Shown one piece after another: positions 37,828 through 46,903 of a stretch of 64,000 nt of DNA (the stretch's first letter is position 1; every line of letters begins with the position of its first letter). Source of the stretch: NORP309 sp964352735 (GTDB lineage: Bacteria; Pseudomonadota; Gammaproteobacteria; Xanthomonadales; Marinicellaceae); contig CAYGTC010000004.1 in NCBI GenBank assembly GCA_964352735.1, forward strand, positions 1 through 64,000. Reading direction: 5' to 3'. A program made the position numbers and the translations under genes. The notes beneath the pieces are model-generated. The model did not search any database and was not told where the DNA came from. It saw nothing but the letters and a program-made list of their open reading frames with translations.

Positions 37828-38661
37828 ATGTCAACAATTTTAGATTCTTTAAAAAAATCATCAGATCAGAGGGATGACGACAATGGTCGATCCATTGATA
37901 AATTTACTTTCTCTGACCAAAAAAAATCTTCAAAACGCCTATTGTGGTTGTTATTGCTGCTGATTGTATTGTTAGCGGCTTATTTTGGTTATGACCATTT
38001 ATACCAACAAGATGATCAGATGGTTGATCAAGATCAAACAAGTCAATCTGAGCAGGTGAAAAATACCAACGTTAAAAGTAATGCAGATGCAAAGCCCGCA
38101 GATCTGGCATTGGTTGACCCCAAAAAACAACAGGTCGATGACAAGCGCGCAGCGCCAAAAAAACCAAAACCCAACACCGAACAAGTCAAAAAAGAAATGC
38201 TGAGCCTCAAACGTCAAAAAAACAATGACATGAAAACGGAGCAGACAGCACAACTGAAAAAACAGAAAACCGATGAGATTGCAACTTTAACCATGCCAGA
38301 GATGACTGAAAAGTCAACAGATATCAAAACTAAACCAGCATTGAAAGAAATTCAAAACAATGGCAGACAGGGTCGTGTTGGTGCAAAAAGAGACACGCCA
38401 AGAGCACAACAAAAGAGAGCTGCTGAACAACAAAAATATTTATTCCTTTATCAATTACCATTTGCCATACGCAAAGACATTCCTAAATTAAAACTCAACA
38501 TTCATGTTTTCGACGAAGACCCAGAAAAACGCATTGCCATACTTAATGGTGTTAGATTTGCCATCGATGATACCATTGAAGAGGGCATATTTTTGAAAGA
38601 TATTGTTGAAGAAGGTGCTGTGCTTGAGGCCGCTGGTCAAGAGTTTTTAATTCCAAAATAA
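37828..38661 (+). CDS. gspB: GspB-like type II secretion accessory protein
   Basis: A 277-residue bitopic protein: a cytoplasmic head, a membrane helix at about 37-52, a long Lys/Gln-rich low-complexity linker and a C-terminal GspB (T2SSB) domain, LYQLPFAIRKDIPKLKLNIH followed by RIAILNGVRF. Its partner GspA is just upstream. The rest of the type II secretion operon is not in this window. Confidence 0.88.
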   Translation: MSTILDSLKKSSDQRDDDNGRSIDKFTFSDQKKSSKRLLWLLLLLIVLLAAYFGYDHLYQQDDQMVDQDQTSQSEQVKNTNVKSNADAKPADLALVDPKKQQVDDKRAAPKKPKPNTEQVKKEMLSLKRQKNNDMKTEQTAQLKKQKTDEIATLTMPEMTEKSTDIKTKPALKEIQNNGRQGRVGAKRDTPRAQQKRAAEQQKYLFLYQLPFAIRKDIPKLKLNIHVFDEDPEKRIAILNGVRFAIDDTIEEGIFLKDIVEEGAVLEAAGQEFLIPK

Positions 38662-38784
38662 GGTGAAGCTTATCGAGAATGTTTGCAGGATTGGATCAAA
38701 TGTCAGTAATTTTTCAATGTCAATAGCAATCATGTGTTACCCTTAGTTATGGTAAGAATACAAGAATACAAACAATAAGAAATT

Positions 38785-40269
38785 ATGACACAAGATAATA
38801 ATCGCAATAACAATCCAGAAAATACCACAAAAGTTCCTGTCAAGGATCAATTTATCATTGATAATAAACAATTAAGCCTGACACAGGCGCTGATACCAGT
38901 GATTGCCTTAATGTTGATGCTGGCCTATAACATCTTTTTTGCAGGCGGAGAATTGCTCGGTGGCTACTCAAATCAATACATTTTATTGATTGCAGCTTTT
39001 ATCGCAGTTGTGGTTGGTTTAATGAACAGTGTGACTGTGGGTATAATGTTTACAGAAGTCATTGACAACCTCAAAAAAGTCGCTGTACCCATATTTATTT
39101 TGATGTTGGTTGGCGCTTTGTCAGGTACGTGGCTTATCAGTGGCATCATTCCTGCCATGGTTTATTATGGGTTACAGGTTTTAAGTCCTGAGATATTTTT
39201 GCCAGCATCTGTGGTCATTGCCATCATCATTTCTATTGCAACTGGCAGTTCTTGGACGACAGTTGCAACGGTTGGTATTGCCCTGATAGGGATTGGCACA
39301 GCCTTGGGTATTTCAACAGGCATGGTGGCTGGCGCGGTGATTTCTGGCGCTTATTTCGGTGACAAGATGTCACCATTGAGTGACACCACCAATTTGGCAC
39401 CAGCCATGGCGGGCACCGATTTGTTTACCCATATTCGTTACATGTTGTTGACCACAACGCCGACCATCGTTATTACACTAATTGCGTTCACCATCATGAG
39501 TTTTAGTGTGGACACCGCTGGTCAAACTGATGTTAACAATTTGTTAACTACCATCAATCAGACTTTCAATATTACACCGTTATTGTTCATCGTACCAGCT
39601 TTAGTGGTGGTGTTGATATTGTTGAAAATCAAGCCGTTAGTGGCTTTATCATCTGGTGTATTATTGGCAGCGGTATTTGCGTTTATATTTCAAAATGAGG
39701 TGATCAGTAGTTTGTCTGATTCCAGTATGATGACAGTTGTGAAAGCCATATTTGTTGATACATCCATCAAGACTTCAGACGACATGCTTAATGAACTGTT
39801 TGCCTCAGGTGGTATGTGGGGCATGTTATGGACCATTATATTGATCATATGTGCGATGGTTTTTGGTGGTGTTATGGATGGCATTGGGGCACTGCGTCGC
39901 ATTACAGATGAATTGTTAAAATTGGCCAAGTCTGTATTTGGTTTGTTTTCCAGCACAGTGTTGAGTTGTTTTGGTTTGAATCTGATTGCATCAGATCAAT
40001 ATTTGGCCATCGTTATTCCGGGTAAAATGTATGAAAACGCCTACAAGGACAGAGGTTTGGCGCCAGAAAATTTAAGCCGAACACTTGAAGATTCTGGTAC
40101 TGTTACATCAGCATTGGTGCCGTGGAACACATGTGGTGCTTATCATTCTGGTGTGTTGGGTGTATCTGTGGGTGAGTATTTTATGTACGCCATTTTCAAT
40201 TGGTTGAGTCCCTTTATGACGCTGTTATTTGCTGCGCTCAATATAAAAATCAGGCGTTTGGATAAGTAA
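38785..40269 (+). CDS. nhaC: NhaC-family Na+/H+ antiporter
   Basis: A 494-residue membrane protein with about 11-12 helices. The ISGAYFGDKMSPLSDTTNLAPA motif is diagnostic of the NhaC family, and a second hallmark, RTLEDSGTVTSALVPWNTCGAYHSGVLGV, is present. It would exchange sodium for protons in a saline habitat. The N-terminal 30 residues are hydrophilic and Asn-rich. Confidence 0.92.
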   Translation: MTQDNNRNNNPENTTKVPVKDQFIIDNKQLSLTQALIPVIALMLMLAYNIFFAGGELLGGYSNQYILLIAAFIAVVVGLMNSVTVGIMFTEVIDNLKKVAVPIFILMLVGALSGTWLISGIIPAMVYYGLQVLSPEIFLPASVVIAIIISIATGSSWTTVATVGIALIGIGTALGISTGMVAGAVISGAYFGDKMSPLSDTTNLAPAMAGTDLFTHIRYMLLTTTPTIVITLIAFTIMSFSVDTAGQTDVNNLLTTINQTFNITPLLFIVPALVVVLILLKIKPLVALSSGVLLAAVFAFIFQNEVISSLSDSSMMTVVKAIFVDTSIKTSDDMLNELFASGGMWGMLWTIILIICAMVFGGVMDGIGALRRITDELLKLAKSVFGLFSSTVLSCFGLNLIASDQYLAIVIPGKMYENAYKDRGLAPENLSRTLEDSGTVTSALVPWNTCGAYHSGVLGVSVGEYFMYAIFNWLSPFMTLLFAALNIKIRRLDK

Positions 40270-40326
40270 TTTGGGGCTACAAATGGTGCTGTCTTTCATG
40301 TATAATTATATGAAAGGGAGAAACCA

Positions 40327-40881
40327 ATGCATACTAAACCACTAAATACCACGTCAATTCAATTAAAGTGCCTGCTTTTGATCATCAGTTCAATTGGACT
40401 GTCCTCTTGTGCAAGCGTCAATTCACAACCAAAAATACAAAAAAAAATAGTGGTTGAACCGGGCATCACCGCCATCGAAACCACACAAGGCAACGATACC
40501 ATCTATGTTCATAATGCCGACAGTGCTGATATCATTTGTGCATCACGCGGCAATGATTTTGCCTTTACTCAAGCCGGCGGTGATTCGTTATCAGTGTCAA
40601 AAGGAAACAAATCAGCGGGCATAGGCGATGATTCTTCTGCTGGCGTGGCTGAACTGGGCGGCATCAATGCAGGGGTTTTGTTATCACGTGAAGTCATGTA
40701 CCGCACCTGTGAATTCATGGGTAATCTTAAGTCGATCAATGCCCTAACACCAGCAGTGGCCAAAGAATTGTTCGATAACGCCATACAAGCCGTATTGAAA
40801 ATCTCCACCGATTACCAAAACAGCACAGAAACCGGCCAAGCGACCAATTCCGTAAATTCATCGGCACCAACTGAGCATTAA
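40327..40881 (+). CDS. small lipoprotein of unknown function
   Basis: A 184-residue lipoprotein. A lipobox (IGLSSC, Cys at about 28) follows a hydrophobic signal. A GGGAG ribosome site precedes the ATG. The mature protein has a GNDTIYVHNADSADIICASRGNDF stretch and no recognised domain; it is acidic and Ser/Asn-rich. Not linked to nearby genes by spacing. Confidence 0.7.
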   Translation: MHTKPLNTTSIQLKCLLLIISSIGLSSCASVNSQPKIQKKIVVEPGITAIETTQGNDTIYVHNADSADIICASRGNDFAFTQAGGDSLSVSKGNKSAGIGDDSSAGVAELGGINAGVLLSREVMYRTCEFMGNLKSINALTPAVAKELFDNAIQAVLKISTDYQNSTETGQATNSVNSSAPTEH

Positions 40882-40920
40882 ACCACTACATTTTTTGATG
40901 TTTTGTGGGTTTTATGAGCA

Positions 40921-40975
40921 TGGCTTGCTTTATGCTTTTTTTTCATAAAACTCAATATGAGTTGTGTCAGTTGTT
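40921..40975 (+). terminator. possible weak terminator after the lipoprotein
   Basis: AGCAT and ATGCT flank a ten-base loop (about 40918-40937) and are followed by a run of eight T residues. The stem is short, so this is tentative. Confidence 0.35.
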
Positions 40976-40998
40976 TACCGTAAAATCAAGGATATAAA

Positions 40999-43824
40999 AT
41001 GCTCACTAAAGAAGAAATTGAAAAACGTTTAGAAAAAGTGGATCCACAATTGTGTGTGGCCTTTGCCAGTCGCTGTGCTTTGCGCGCTTTGCCGATGTTA
41101 GCAACTAGTGAAGACAAAGAACTTTTTTGGTATTGGCAAAAAAATGAGCGTTCCAAACATCTGTTATCAGTTTTTAGGGCTGTGCAAGTTTCCACAGCAT
41201 TTTCTGTGTTTGGCAGAACAATAGATTATGTCGTTATTGATGCCTTCGCCGCCGCCGCTGAGGCCTTTGAATCCCCCGAGGTCTCCTCGGCTTACGCAGC
41301 CTTAGCAGCTTCCTCTGCCCTCTACGCCGTCGCCTTGCCCTCCTTCTCTTCGGCAGCCTCCTCCGCTGAATACACCTTCTTAGCTTTCGACAATATTCCT
41401 TTGGAGAGAGTAATTTTGAACGAATTGGATATGATAACACAATTTAAAAATATCAATGTAATTGATTATTTTTATGCTTCATTGTGGCCTGACGAAGTCC
41501 CTTCCTCATGGCTCGGTTTTTATAACAGATTTAACGGTGCTTTATTAGAATTAGATGAAGGATTTGATATTTGGAGGCAATGGTATAAAGATCGATTGAA
41601 TGGAACACCATTAGATCTGGAACAAGAACAAGTGTGGTTGAATATTCCGGCAGAAATTCTTGAAGAAGGTGCAAAAGCCAGTAATAATTATTTGTCAAGA
41701 TTTACACCTTCAATTGGAAAATGCCTGAGTTTAAAGCCATTAAATTTGGTCAGGGCTATTTTTATTGGCAATGGTGCGGCAGGTAAAACTTCACTGATCA
41801 GGCGTTTACATGGCGAGCCTGTCATTGAAGATAAAGAAGAAATGACACCTGGCATTGAAATCAGGGAATGGTCAGTTCCAAATAGTGAAATTAAGGCCCG
41901 TTTTTGGGATTTTGGTGGTCAGGTTATGTCGCATGCCACTCATCAATTTTTTCTGCGGGAACGTTGTTTGTATATTTTGGTGGTAGATGCTGGTTCCGAA
42001 AGGGAAATTCGTGAGGATAAAAGTTCTGATGAGCAGGCAGAATACTGGTTGGAGCATATTAAGGCTTTCAGTGAAAACGCCCCAGTTATGCTGGTTGGTA
42101 ATAAGGATGATAAGGCCACCGTTAAATTGAGTGTCAACCGCCTCAAAGAAAAGTATCCAAATATCGTATTAAAAGACGATAAAGACATTTATCCGATTTC
42201 TTGTACAAAAGACAATGGCCTGTATCGTTGCCATTTAACATCCTTTGTCAGTGATTTATCCAAACATCTTAAAGCGGTTGGCACTCACCAGATACAACTC
42301 ATTAATAATGAATTTGAAATGCTGCATGACATCAGGAAATGGTCTAGAAAAAATAATTTTTTAAGTCAAGAGCAATTCAATAAACTATGTGATCAGCATA
42401 AGATTGGTGAAGAAGGTTTGGAAAAGCAAGCCTTTTTGGGTGTGATGGACAGTTTGGGCGAAATTGTGCATTTTAAAGGTTTGAAATGGCATGAAGCCTA
42501 TGTGTTAAATCCACGTTGGTTGACATATGGCGTGTATACGCTACTGTATTCCAAGCAGGTTAAACGCCAACAAGGTGTGTTGAGTGATCGGGATGTGGTG
42601 AATATTTTGTCTGCGGATGCTATCAATGATGAGGTGGGTCATCAATTGCATTATCCACCAGACAAATGTGTTTATATTATTGATGCCATGGAGCGTTTTA
42701 AGTTGTGTTATCGTTTATCTGGTAAACTCGATCAATGGGTTTTTCCTGACAGATTACCCAAAGCTCAGCCTGATTTAATAGCGTATTTTGATAAGCAAAA
42801 ATCAGGCACGTTGACTTTTGAGTTTGATTTCAGTGGTTTGTTACCACGCAATATCATGCCCAATCTGATTGTTGCCAAGCACGATGAAATTTTAAGAGAT
42901 ATGGATAAAAATCAATTGGTATGGCAACGCGGTGTTGTGTTTTTTAATGAAAAGTATCAATCACACGCCCGTTTACAAGTGGATTATGGCAATAAAAAGT
43001 TGTATCTGTGGATCCAAGGACAAGAGCCACGAGAGTATTTGGTCATATTGAAAGATGAAATTTATAAGGTTTTAAAAAAAATTAAGGGTTTAACCTACAA
43101 AGAATATGTTTATTTGCCCAAACATGCCTGTCTAGAACCTGAATCATTGAGGTTTGACCATCAAGATGAAAAGGCCACTTACGATCGCTTGATGAAAAAA
43201 GCCAGACGTGGTGATAAAATAGTCACATCAGATGCAGGCATTGAGTATGATTTAAAACAAGTTCTGGGTTTTATTATGACTGAAGAACAACAAAAGATAG
43301 CAACCAACAAAACAGTTAATAACTTTAATGGTCCTACAACAATAACCGACAGTATGCTTGGCGGTGAACAAAATAATGAAGCGCCTGTTCAGAAAAGTAA
43401 TGTGGTAAACAATAACCAACCGAATCATGGCAAATCAACAGAAAATAAATGGTACAAACAATGGTGGTTTGTGAGTTTGATGGTCGGTATTGTCTGTGGA
43501 GCATTGATGGGTTATGCTTTTCAATCTGCTGAGATTGGTGTGGGTGTTGGTATGGTGGTGGCTGTATGTGTTGCTTATTTTAATCCTCTTAATCGGCTTT
43601 ATAGGCTGGGTTCGGCTGTAATGTTTATGACGATTTTTCACGCCATTCCCTTGTTGAACCTGACAGTTGAATTCAAAGAAGAAACCTTAAATGGTCAGTT
43701 TGGCTTTTTGTTGAATTGGGGTAAAAGCACCAATATTTGGCTGACAGTAATATTCGTGGGACTGGCCATGTTTTTGTTTTGGCTGGGATACAAAGAACGA
43801 AAAGACTCACATGCCAATCATTAA
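40999..43824 (+). CDS. Roc-COR (Roco) family GTPase with C-terminal membrane helices
   Basis: A 941-residue GTPase of the Roco family. The Roc domain has G1 GNGAAGKT (257-264), switch I MTPGIEI, G3 DFGGQ (304-308), G4 NKDD (368-371) and G5 ISCTK; the COR domain follows to about 600 (FLGVMDSLGEIVHF, YVLNPRWLTYGVY). There is no visible leucine-rich repeat. The first 250 residues are helical and carry an Ala/Ser-rich GC-rich insert (about 82-125). A linker, VNNFNGPTTITDSMLGG, leads to about four membrane helices (823-930). It is transcribed alone. Function unknown; such proteins are candidate signalling or defence effectors. This combination looks unusual. Confidence 0.85.
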   Translation: MLTKEEIEKRLEKVDPQLCVAFASRCALRALPMLATSEDKELFWYWQKNERSKHLLSVFRAVQVSTAFSVFGRTIDYVVIDAFAAAAEAFESPEVSSAYAALAASSALYAVALPSFSSAASSAEYTFLAFDNIPLERVILNELDMITQFKNINVIDYFYASLWPDEVPSSWLGFYNRFNGALLELDEGFDIWRQWYKDRLNGTPLDLEQEQVWLNIPAEILEEGAKASNNYLSRFTPSIGKCLSLKPLNLVRAIFIGNGAAGKTSLIRRLHGEPVIEDKEEMTPGIEIREWSVPNSEIKARFWDFGGQVMSHATHQFFLRERCLYILVVDAGSEREIREDKSSDEQAEYWLEHIKAFSENAPVMLVGNKDDKATVKLSVNRLKEKYPNIVLKDDKDIYPISCTKDNGLYRCHLTSFVSDLSKHLKAVGTHQIQLINNEFEMLHDIRKWSRKNNFLSQEQFNKLCDQHKIGEEGLEKQAFLGVMDSLGEIVHFKGLKWHEAYVLNPRWLTYGVYTLLYSKQVKRQQGVLSDRDVVNILSADAINDEVGHQLHYPPDKCVYIIDAMERFKLCYRLSGKLDQWVFPDRLPKAQPDLIAYFDKQKSGTLTFEFDFSGLLPRNIMPNLIVAKHDEILRDMDKNQLVWQRGVVFFNEKYQSHARLQVDYGNKKLYLWIQGQEPREYLVILKDEIYKVLKKIKGLTYKEYVYLPKHACLEPESLRFDHQDEKATYDRLMKKARRGDKIVTSDAGIEYDLKQVLGFIMTEEQQKIATNKTVNNFNGPTTITDSMLGGEQNNEAPVQKSNVVNNNQPNHGKSTENKWYKQWWFVSLMVGIVCGALMGYAFQSAEIGVGVGMVVAVCVAYFNPLNRLYRLGSAVMFMTIFHAIPLLNLTVEFKEETLNGQFGFLLNWGKSTNIWLTVIFVGLAMFLFWLGYKERKDSHANH

Positions 43825-43844
43825 GGGTGCTCAAGCGCTGTAAA

Positions 43845-44975
43845 TTATTCAATGATCGAAGTTTTTGTCTCGGTTTTTAGGTCTTCGGGAACCACTACTT
43901 GCTTGTTTTGTTGAAAGATGCCTTCAGCCACGGTTTGGTGGGTAATTGGGGTGGAAAGTGATAAATTGAACTCGTCTTGTAGGTCGAAAGCCACTCGGTT
44001 GATGACAAAGCGCACGGATTTGAGTCGATAAACGTTGTCCAGTGAATAGTGTAGGCGCCAAAGGATGGCATGGTCACCGGCTTCTATCAATGAGATTTTT
44101 GGTTTTTTGTTGACGTCTATTGCGCTGTCTTTTTCGCACGCTTGTTCCCAGACTTGTTCAAAGAATTTTTCAACCTGTACCGAAGGCGTGCTGTAACCAA
44201 TTTTGTATTCGATGTAATCATTCCAGTTGGTGCTGCCTGAACGGTTCAAAATTTCTATTTTGGTGTTGCGCAATTTGGCATTAGGTACAATGATTTTATG
44301 TTTGTGGACCAGGTCTCTGAATGTGGTTTGGGTCAGTGAAATTTTGAGCATAACGGCCAAAATATCGTAATCAGGAATGCGACAAATAACACCGGGCTCC
44401 AAGTCATGATTATACAATAAGATCAAACCGTGTGCGCTGTCAACTGCCCAAGCTTCTTTGGTGGCAAACAGAATCACCAGTAAACCGCCCAATACGCCAG
44501 TGGCTTGTAACCAATTGGTCACATCCCAAATATTGACCAACAATAATATGGCAGCTGTAACGGTGATGGCAAGAATGATGAGGTGCATCATTTGCGATTT
44601 ATAAGTGCGTGAGTGAACGACTTCACCATCTATGGTTTTGTCTTTGCCATAATGTTGCAAGGCCCATGCATGTGAAAACTGTATGAACAAGTAAGAAATT
44701 AACAATACCAAACCTGTTTGCGACAATTGCAATAGCCATTTGTTGCTGTTTTGGTAGCCATTGATCAGTCCATCCACCACATAAATCATCAGTAACAATA
44801 AGTTTAGGTAGCGCAACCAACGTATGCGCCTTTTATTGGCTTGCTCATCATCTGTAGGGATTACCACATATTTAAAAATCACACCAGCAAGGAAGAAAAA
44901 CAACACATTCAAAATGATGGCGACCTGGCCAAATGTTGATAGGTGTTGAAAATATTTGATTAATTCATTGGTCAT
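43845..44975 (-). CDS. MscS-family mechanosensitive ion channel
   Basis: A 376-residue channel. Four or five helices occupy the first 190 residues; the pore helix VLGGLLVILFATKEAWAVDSAHGLIL is Gly/Ala-rich, as in MscS TM3, and the beta domain has FRDLVHKHKIIVPNAKLRNTKI and ILNRSG. It would open on hypoosmotic shock. Its start overlaps the upstream DedA fusion by four bases (ATGA). Confidence 0.8.
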   Translation of the reverse strand: MTNELIKYFQHLSTFGQVAIILNVLFFFLAGVIFKYVVIPTDDEQANKRRIRWLRYLNLLLLMIYVVDGLINGYQNSNKWLLQLSQTGLVLLISYLFIQFSHAWALQHYGKDKTIDGEVVHSRTYKSQMMHLIILAITVTAAILLLVNIWDVTNWLQATGVLGGLLVILFATKEAWAVDSAHGLILLYNHDLEPGVICRIPDYDILAVMLKISLTQTTFRDLVHKHKIIVPNAKLRNTKIEILNRSGSTNWNDYIEYKIGYSTPSVQVEKFFEQVWEQACEKDSAIDVNKKPKISLIEAGDHAILWRLHYSLDNVYRLKSVRFVINRVAFDLQDEFNLSLSTPITHQTVAEGIFQQNKQVVVPEDLKTETKTSIIE

Positions 44976-46897
44976 GTATTGATGGTAATAAATAGTTGTT
45001 CATTCACGGTTTTAACCGTTATTCTATCATCATTGGTGATGATTTGCATAAATTGAGATTGCGCTGAACTGTCGTTGGTATTTTTCCAGAAAGTTAAGCC
45101 AAATTTTTCGTTAACTTGATTGTTACTCACATAACCTGAGTAAACCAAAGCATCCGAAGGAGGCATGATTAAAGGCTTTTGCCACAAATGCAAAGTCAGT
45201 AAAGAGTCACCGGTCTTGTTTGCCAATATCAGGCTTTCTGTTTTGCCTTCATGAGTAGTAGGAATGACGGTAATGGATTCGCTGTTTTGATCGTGGTTGA
45301 GTGCTTGCCATATGTTCATCCATGGTTTGGGGCTTCGGGATGAAAATCCATAACTGCTCATTATTTTATTGAGTTGCTCAATGTTGCCGTGAAAGTTAAT
45401 GGTGAATTTTTGTTTGGATCGATTCAACCAGTCTTGTCTTTCTACAACTGGGGTTTTTAACCAGGCTTGTGAAGTGGTTGAGGCCAGATCCATTTGCCTT
45501 TCCTTGAGAACATCTTGAGAAAGAAAAATCAGTGCGACTATGACCATAACTGTTTGGGCGCTAAAAAATATACTGGACACAGGCCAGCCCAACAATTGTT
45601 GCCTTTGCCTCATTCTGAAAGCAATGGCTACCACTGCGGCAAGAAAAGCGCCAGAAAGTACAGAGATCACCACTTCTGCCAATCGCATTTGCGCAAAAAA
45701 TAACTGGGTAAATGAGACGACAGCAATCAATACGGTCGCCAGTGTATAAGGCCATGTGCGGATTCTATGAGGCAAGGTTCCGGTAATGAATGCTGACCAA
45801 TAAGCAGTAACAGCTACAAACCATGCCAAATGATGAAACCCATACCAAGGACGAGGTTGAGTTGCAGAAAAATAATCGATAGACAATGACAAGGCATAAC
45901 TGCTGGCAACGATGAATATCCAATGCAAAGCGGCTACTTTTCTTTTTCTTTTTAATAACCACAACAATACGGCAATTGTTGAAATAAGGATGGACAAATC
46001 ATGGTTGAGGGCCAAAATGAACAGCATGACTGGTTCTGTCCAATCGGTATGAAAGGCCTGCATGAATTGATGAACGTACATCGACCAATGTGTGATGGTA
46101 TCGCTGTTAAGTATGACTATCAGTGATACGATGCTCAAGGCAATGGTGAAACTTGCAATGAAAGCCAAAGAACCTTTTTCAGGTTGACGTGGATCAACTA
46201 AACCAGAGGTGATTTTACCCAGAGTGGGGTGTTTTTGTGACCAAACCAGAACCTTGCTCAATAACCGATGTGCGCGTGGAAATAATAAAGCATAAACTTG
46301 TTGAATAACCCAGTAAATCAAAGCAATGGTCAGCACCAATATCACCAACAACAAGGCTAATTTACCCGCTACTTTGGCCATCGAACCCATGGCGCTACCG
46401 AATAACATGCCTGGTAACAAATAGAATGGGGCCCATAGAATGGCTGCTACTGTACTGATGATGAGGTATTTTTTGATTGGCATGGCCATAATCCCTGCTA
46501 TGGCGGGAATGATTGGTCTCACCAGACCAACAAATCGCCCAATAAATACGCTTAAAGTCCCCCATTTGCTAAAAAAGGATTGACCTTGATCAATCAAGGT
46601 GGGGAATTTATACATGGGCCACATTTTTAACAGTTTTTCTTTGTAATGGTGCCCTATCCAAAAGCTGATGCCATCACCTATAAAAGCACCAAGTGATGCT
46701 GCTATCCATGCCAACTTGAAATCAACCACGCCCAAACCAATTAAAGTGCCCAGCCCAACCAAAAGTGCAGCGCCAGGTAACAAAATGCCAACCAAGAGCA
46801 GCGACTCACCCAGCGCCACAATAAAGATCATCCACCCTGTGGTTTGTGGATGCATCTCTATCCATTCAAGAACGGTTTGAAGCCAAGATGAGTCCAT
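44972..46897 (-). CDS. DedA/VTT - PAP2-like - LssY fusion membrane protein
   Basis: A 641-residue polytopic protein. Residues about 1-205 are a DedA/VTT domain (PGAALLVGLG, GDGISFWIGHHY, FIGRFVGLVRPIIPAIAGIMAMP). About 235-440 looks like a PAP2 membrane phosphatase, but the PSGH and SRxYxxxHxxxD catalytic motifs are not visible, so it may be inactive. About 470-641 resembles the LssY C-terminal domain. DedA proteins act in lipid carrier recycling and envelope maintenance. Seven bases separate it from hemL. Confidence 0.8.
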   Translation of the reverse strand: MDSSWLQTVLEWIEMHPQTTGWMIFIVALGESLLLVGILLPGAALLVGLGTLIGLGVVDFKLAWIAASLGAFIGDGISFWIGHHYKEKLLKMWPMYKFPTLIDQGQSFFSKWGTLSVFIGRFVGLVRPIIPAIAGIMAMPIKKYLIISTVAAILWAPFYLLPGMLFGSAMGSMAKVAGKLALLLVILVLTIALIYWVIQQVYALLFPRAHRLLSKVLVWSQKHPTLGKITSGLVDPRQPEKGSLAFIASFTIALSIVSLIVILNSDTITHWSMYVHQFMQAFHTDWTEPVMLFILALNHDLSILISTIAVLLWLLKRKRKVAALHWIFIVASSYALSLSIDYFSATQPRPWYGFHHLAWFVAVTAYWSAFITGTLPHRIRTWPYTLATVLIAVVSFTQLFFAQMRLAEVVISVLSGAFLAAVVAIAFRMRQRQQLLGWPVSSIFFSAQTVMVIVALIFLSQDVLKERQMDLASTTSQAWLKTPVVERQDWLNRSKQKFTINFHGNIEQLNKIMSSYGFSSRSPKPWMNIWQALNHDQNSESITVIPTTHEGKTESLILANKTGDSLLTLHLWQKPLIMPPSDALVYSGYVSNNQVNEKFGLTFWKNTNDSSAQSQFMQIITNDDRITVKTVNEQLFITINT

Positions 46898-46903
46898 TGT
46901 GGA

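Noticed and set aside
41234..41440. Arg-rich minus-strand open frame within the Roco gene
   Set aside because: It is the antisense shadow of the GC-rich Ala/Ser tract in the real gene and has no ribosome site.
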